DNA of 64,000 bases. It comes from an uncultured Bacteroidota bacterium. Its GTDB lineage: Bacteria > Bacteroidota > Bacteroidia > Bacteroidales > UBA12077. The stretch lies in the NCBI GenBank assembly GCA_913055635.1, contig CAJXLK010000001.1:160626-224625 (forward strand). Direction: 5' to 3'. How positions within the stretch are numbered: the stretch's first letter is position 1; each line of letters starts with the position of its first letter. Positions 61,256-64,000 of this stretch are shown here, piece by piece. The position numbers and the translations under genes were made by a program. Below the pieces are notes generated by a model. That model was not told where the DNA came from. It did not search any database and saw nothing but the letters and a program-made list of their open reading frames with translations.

Positions 61256-61645
61256 ATGTACACGGTCCGTGTTTGGATAGAGCGCCCCATCGATCAGGTA
61301 TGGGATTATTTCACCACCCCTGATAACTGGATGGGGTGGTATGGAAAATCCAGAGGCCCGGGCAGTGATCAGGAAACAAGTAAGGGTCCTATATACTGGT
61401 TGCTGGGCGAGCAGGCTGTGATTGAGCGCATATTGAAAGGAAGAGAAATCAGAGTAACCGGTACCCGGAGCGATACCAATTTTCGTTTTCAGAAAGCCGG
61501 CCCCCATACCACCATCGTAGAGGTGGTGCAAAAAGAATCCCTGGCCACCGGTAATTCCAACACCCCTCTGATCATTAATAAAACCGTTTGGGAGCAAAAG
61601 CTTTCCATCCTTAAACGCAAGATTGAATGTGAGAAGGTCTTTTAA
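61256..61645 (+). CDS. SRPBCC-family protein
   Basis: 129 residues. The N-terminal RVWIERPIDQVWDYFTTPDNWMGWY is the helix-grip START/AHSA1 signature, with a shortened beta sheet and a final helix (VWEQKLSILKRKIECEKVF). No signal peptide. The ligand is unknown. It is a second, unrelated START-like protein in this window, besides the gene at 44.6 kb. Confidence 0.78.
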   Translation: MYTVRVWIERPIDQVWDYFTTPDNWMGWYGKSRGPGSDQETSKGPIYWLLGEQAVIERILKGREIRVTGTRSDTNFRFQKAGPHTTIVEVVQKESLATGNSNTPLIINKTVWEQKLSILKRKIECEKVF

Positions 61646-61882
61646 ATGAGCTCTAACTCCTTTTTTTGCTGTTAATCAGATACTTGCTGCTTTTTCGATC
61701 CCATCCTTCAATGATTATTTTTCCCCGGCCCATTCTTTTTCCGTGCATAGGTCCAATAAAAGATGCAGCCCCAGGATAGAGGTTCTGTTGATTGAAAACA
61801 ATTCAGCGGGATATTGGGCTCCATAGATGGCTGTGTAATATTCAGATGAATTGTTGATTAAATCTGAAGGTACCGGGCAGGT

Positions 61883-63223
61883 TTAATTTTGGCCCCTGAT
61901 TTTAAGATCAAGCCAGCTCTCCAATACATCATGGATACTGTCGCGCATATAACCGGGAAAGTTTCCGATGTGGGTGGCGTGGTTTCCGCCGGGATTGACC
62001 AGCTTTACCGCCCCGGTCTTTCCGGAGGGCTCAAATGCCATTGCTGTCCACGGATCATTTTCCCCATAGAGGTACATCATATGGTCGCCGTTTTCCTTCA
62101 GCCAGGTTTGGATGTCGCTCATGGCAGAGGCATCGAAGGATACATCAACCCGGTCCGGTAACCCGTAGGTGAAGTCGAAGGCGCTGGTATCACTTAAGTG
62201 CTTTTTAAAGGGGGCCACGTCTAACTCATAGACGCCTGTCTGGGTATAGGCCTGATAGAAAAAGGCCTGATTGGCTTCCACGAATTTTTTTTCAAACAGC
62301 TCTGGCCGGGCAGCTTTTAACAGGTGAATCATTTTTATATGCGGGGCAGCTTTTTCTTGGGGAATCTTTGTACAGTTGGCCCGGCTGAATTGCCAGAAAG
62401 CCACCTGGTAATCCAGGACAATCAGCTCATATGCCCTTTCCAAGCCCATGGGATATTCATAGTTCTTTTCCCGGGCATATTCGCGGAAAAAGGGCAGATA
62501 ACGGTTTCGATGGCGGAGCAAATCTATCTGGAAATTTTGAATTCTTTTCCGACAGTTGGCCCATCCCAGCTGATCGATGTAGTGATCCATCCGGGGGTCT
62601 TCTGTCGAAAAACACAGCGGGGCTACATAAGCTACTGTGGCATCCACATCATCCGGATAGAAACGTTTATGAAACATCACGGTCTGGCCGCCTTTGCTGA
62701 CCCCGGTGCTGATCCATTTTCCGGGGTATAGTTCCTGCAGGGTACGGATGATCCTATGGTGGTCTGTGGCAGCCTGCCAGATGGTCAGGTGTTCCCAGGA
62801 AGCCGGCTGGGGTATGGATTGGCCAAAGAAACGGTGTTCAATAACCACATGATTGGCATTGAGTGAATGGGCCAACTCGTTGCGCTTTGGGGGATGGAGC
62901 CCGTAGCCCTGCAGTTGAACGACTACGGGGCGGTCATATCCTACATGGCGAATGATCACACGCTGGGTGAATGAGTCGTTTTTCGTATGATGGTGGTCCA
63001 CGGGCTGCCTGAAATCAAGCTCTACAGTATCTGTTTGCCCGTCTTTCGGCGGCATTTGTTCAAGAAAGGCATCTATTGGACGTTCCTGCCGGCAGGATTG
63101 GGTGAGAAAAGCTGCTGCCAACAGCAAGAGCAACCAGCATGACCTTTTCGCGTTGCGCAGGGGCAAGACTGTATTTTTTCTACCGGGGAACCACCGTTTT
63201 GGGGGATTTAAATGAATCGACAT
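61883..63223 (-). CDS. PS-10-type serine peptidase (S37-like) lipoprotein
   Basis: 446 residues. A hydrophobic segment LLLLLAAAFLTQSC ends in a lipobox Cys after an unusually long, basic lead (47 residues to the Cys), so a nearer non-ATG start is possible. The body is an alpha/beta hydrolase: GxSxG nucleophile elbow in ISTGVSKGGQT, oxyanion region HVVIEHRFFGQS, and the Asp/His pair likely in LYGENDPWTAM and GGNHATHIG. It resembles PS-10/S37 and S28 aminopeptidases that remove N-terminal tripeptides or prolyl peptides. It probably feeds on environmental peptides at the cell surface. Confidence 0.85.
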   Translation of the reverse strand: MSIHLNPPKRWFPGRKNTVLPLRNAKRSCWLLLLLAAAFLTQSCRQERPIDAFLEQMPPKDGQTDTVELDFRQPVDHHHTKNDSFTQRVIIRHVGYDRPVVVQLQGYGLHPPKRNELAHSLNANHVVIEHRFFGQSIPQPASWEHLTIWQAATDHHRIIRTLQELYPGKWISTGVSKGGQTVMFHKRFYPDDVDATVAYVAPLCFSTEDPRMDHYIDQLGWANCRKRIQNFQIDLLRHRNRYLPFFREYAREKNYEYPMGLERAYELIVLDYQVAFWQFSRANCTKIPQEKAAPHIKMIHLLKAARPELFEKKFVEANQAFFYQAYTQTGVYELDVAPFKKHLSDTSAFDFTYGLPDRVDVSFDASAMSDIQTWLKENGDHMMYLYGENDPWTAMAFEPSGKTGAVKLVNPGGNHATHIGNFPGYMRDSIHDVLESWLDLKIRGQN

Positions 63224-63418
63224 AATGCTGTTTTAATGGGACCAAAAAACTTTTATTCATAGGTCTTGAAACCTTGCAATATATTACAACTATCATTTTG
63301 GATATGTGGGGATTTTTTAGCTGCGTCTTATTCAAAAGTTGCAGACAGGTATCGGGTTGAGGAATCGGGGTCGGCATGGGAGGATAAGGGAGATCCCGCT
63401 GAATCATGGAGAGTTAAC

Positions 63419-63492
63419 TTACCCCGTTCGTAAACGGGATAAGTTCTGTTCTATTTGCTAAGCGGGGTCATTTACCCCCGCTAAGCGGGGTA
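63419..63492. repeat. REP-like palindrome cluster D
   Basis: TACCCCCGCTAAGCGGGGTA (63473-63492) is a full palindrome six bases before the mscS-like stop. A half site GCTAAGCGGGGTCA lies at about 63457-63470, and a separate CCCGTTCGTAAACGGG inverted repeat at 63422-63437. Confidence 0.9.
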
Positions 63493-63497
63493 TGGAG

Positions 63498-64000
63498 TTA
63501 TTGGCTATCCCCGTTGAGTTGTTTTTCAATCTGTAGTTTGAGGGGATTGATTTTCTCTCCCCAGTAGACGGTGGTGTGGGGGAAGGGGATCTCAATGCCG
63601 TTTTGGTCAAAGGCATATTTTAGGCGTTTTTTGTATTCCCTCCCCACGGTCCATTGCTGGATGGGTTTGGTTTTAATGCGGGCTTTGATGATCACTGCAC
63701 TGTCTGCAAACTGATCCACTCCAAAGACCTCCAGGGGCTCGACGATCAGATCCCTGTAATCGGGATCGTTGGCCAGATCTTCTCCAACCTGTTTCATGAT
63801 CGAAATCACCTGTTCGGGATCCTCCTTGTAGGCGACCCCAATATCAAAGACCATCGCCGACCATTCCATGGTCATGTTCGAGATGGTGTTGATTTTGCCG
63901 TTTTGAAAGATGTGGGTGGTGCCAGAGAAGTCGCGTAGGGTGGTTGTCCGCAGCTCGATGTCCTCTACAAGCCCTCCGGTGCCATTGATGATGGCCACAT
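63498..64000 (-). CDS. MscS-family mechanosensitive channel, C-terminal part (runs off right edge)
   Basis: The frame is open across the right edge; the track's ATG at 63998 is only the first Met seen. The visible 167 residues are the cytoplasmic vestibule: GTGGLVEDIELRTTTLRDFSGTTHIFQNG is the conserved beta domain of MscS, followed by the alpha/beta C-terminal domain (VAYKEDPEQVISIMKQVGED). The pore helix lies outside the window. It opens under turgor to release solutes during osmotic downshock. The stop abuts REP cluster D. Confidence 0.92.
   Translation of the reverse strand, partial: VAIINGTGGLVEDIELRTTTLRDFSGTTHIFQNGKINTISNMTMEWSAMVFDIGVAYKEDPEQVISIMKQVGEDLANDPDYRDLIVEPLEVFGVDQFADSAVIIKARIKTKPIQQWTVGREYKKRLKYAFDQNGIEIPFPHTTVYWGEKINPLKLQIEKQLNGDSQ

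Overview
The window looks like a chromosome segment of a Bacteroidota bacterium, most likely in the Bacteroidales/Marinilabiliales part of the phylum. The indicators are a PorP/SprF type IX secretion protein, a BT_3928-type DoxX protein, a DUF5916 protein and a methylmalonyl-CoA epimerase/decarboxylase operon. Genes lack strong Shine-Dalgarno sites, and several are preceded by the Bacteroidota -7 box TAnnTTTG, sometimes with a TTTG/TTG -33 element. No virus, plasmid, IS element or CRISPR array was seen. Most genes are housekeeping, and the unusual content lies mainly between genes and in a few odd protein architectures. All calls come from reading the sequence and the supplied ORF track; no search was run.

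Layout. 1-4.1 kb: 5' end of a PAS-domain gene, two tandem paralogous GAF-histidine kinases, tRNA-Leu(GAG). 4.1-8.5 kb: small membrane protein, AlkD-like glycosylase, C69-like hydrolase whose expected nucleophilic Cys is Ser, unknown protein. 8.5-12 kb: SLC13/RCK transporter, CysQ, TauE/SafE exporter (sulfur theme). 12-18.4 kb: PepD, then 2-oxoglutarate dehydrogenase E2 (SucB) and E1 (SucA). 19-22 kb: three-gene proton-translocating transhydrogenase operon. 22.4-24.5 kb: sirtuin, S4 protein, ubiquitin-like/Mut7-C protein. 24.7-29.1 kb: complete sodium-pumping methylmalonyl-CoA decarboxylase operon, which makes propionyl-CoA and a sodium gradient. 29-33.6 kb: PorP/SprF, OmpH, a MORN-like lipoprotein, kynureninase. 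33.6-44.5 kb: Hsp20, TrmD, REC-PAS-cyclase, Cdd, glucosaminidase-LysM, Fmt, DUF4405, RibBA, LptF/G. 44.6-54.1 kb: START-like protein, tRNA with CAT anticodon, a 1,505-residue exported protein, PrmA, TpiA, a lone ABC permease and a DoxX protein. 54.4-64 kb: PrfC, DUF5916, MurB, nitroreductase, SRPBCC, PS-10-like peptidase, and a partial MscS channel.

Energy and carbon genes fit together. SucAB yields succinyl-CoA, the Mce/Mmd operon handles methylmalonyl-CoA and pumps sodium, and Pnt exchanges NADH and NADPH against the proton gradient. Envelope genes (LptF/G, OmpH, PorP/SprF, the giant exported protein, MurB, glucosaminidase) form a second theme.

The most notable non-coding feature is a set of repeats. 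One palindrome, GACCCCGCTTAGCGGGGTC, recurs at four separate loci in both orientations, always beside gene ends; it supplies the pepD stop codon and sits inside the pnt operon. Separate tandem arrays with periods of 15, 17, 40, 41 and 66 bp occupy other gene-free stretches, and one (41 bp) begins within the last codons of pntB. I did not find a defence island or an obviously new multi-gene system. The best candidates for new biology are the repeat families, the MmdB subunit with an extra exported domain, the Ser-substituted C69 hydrolase, the Cys-rich tail of SucA and the giant exported protein.
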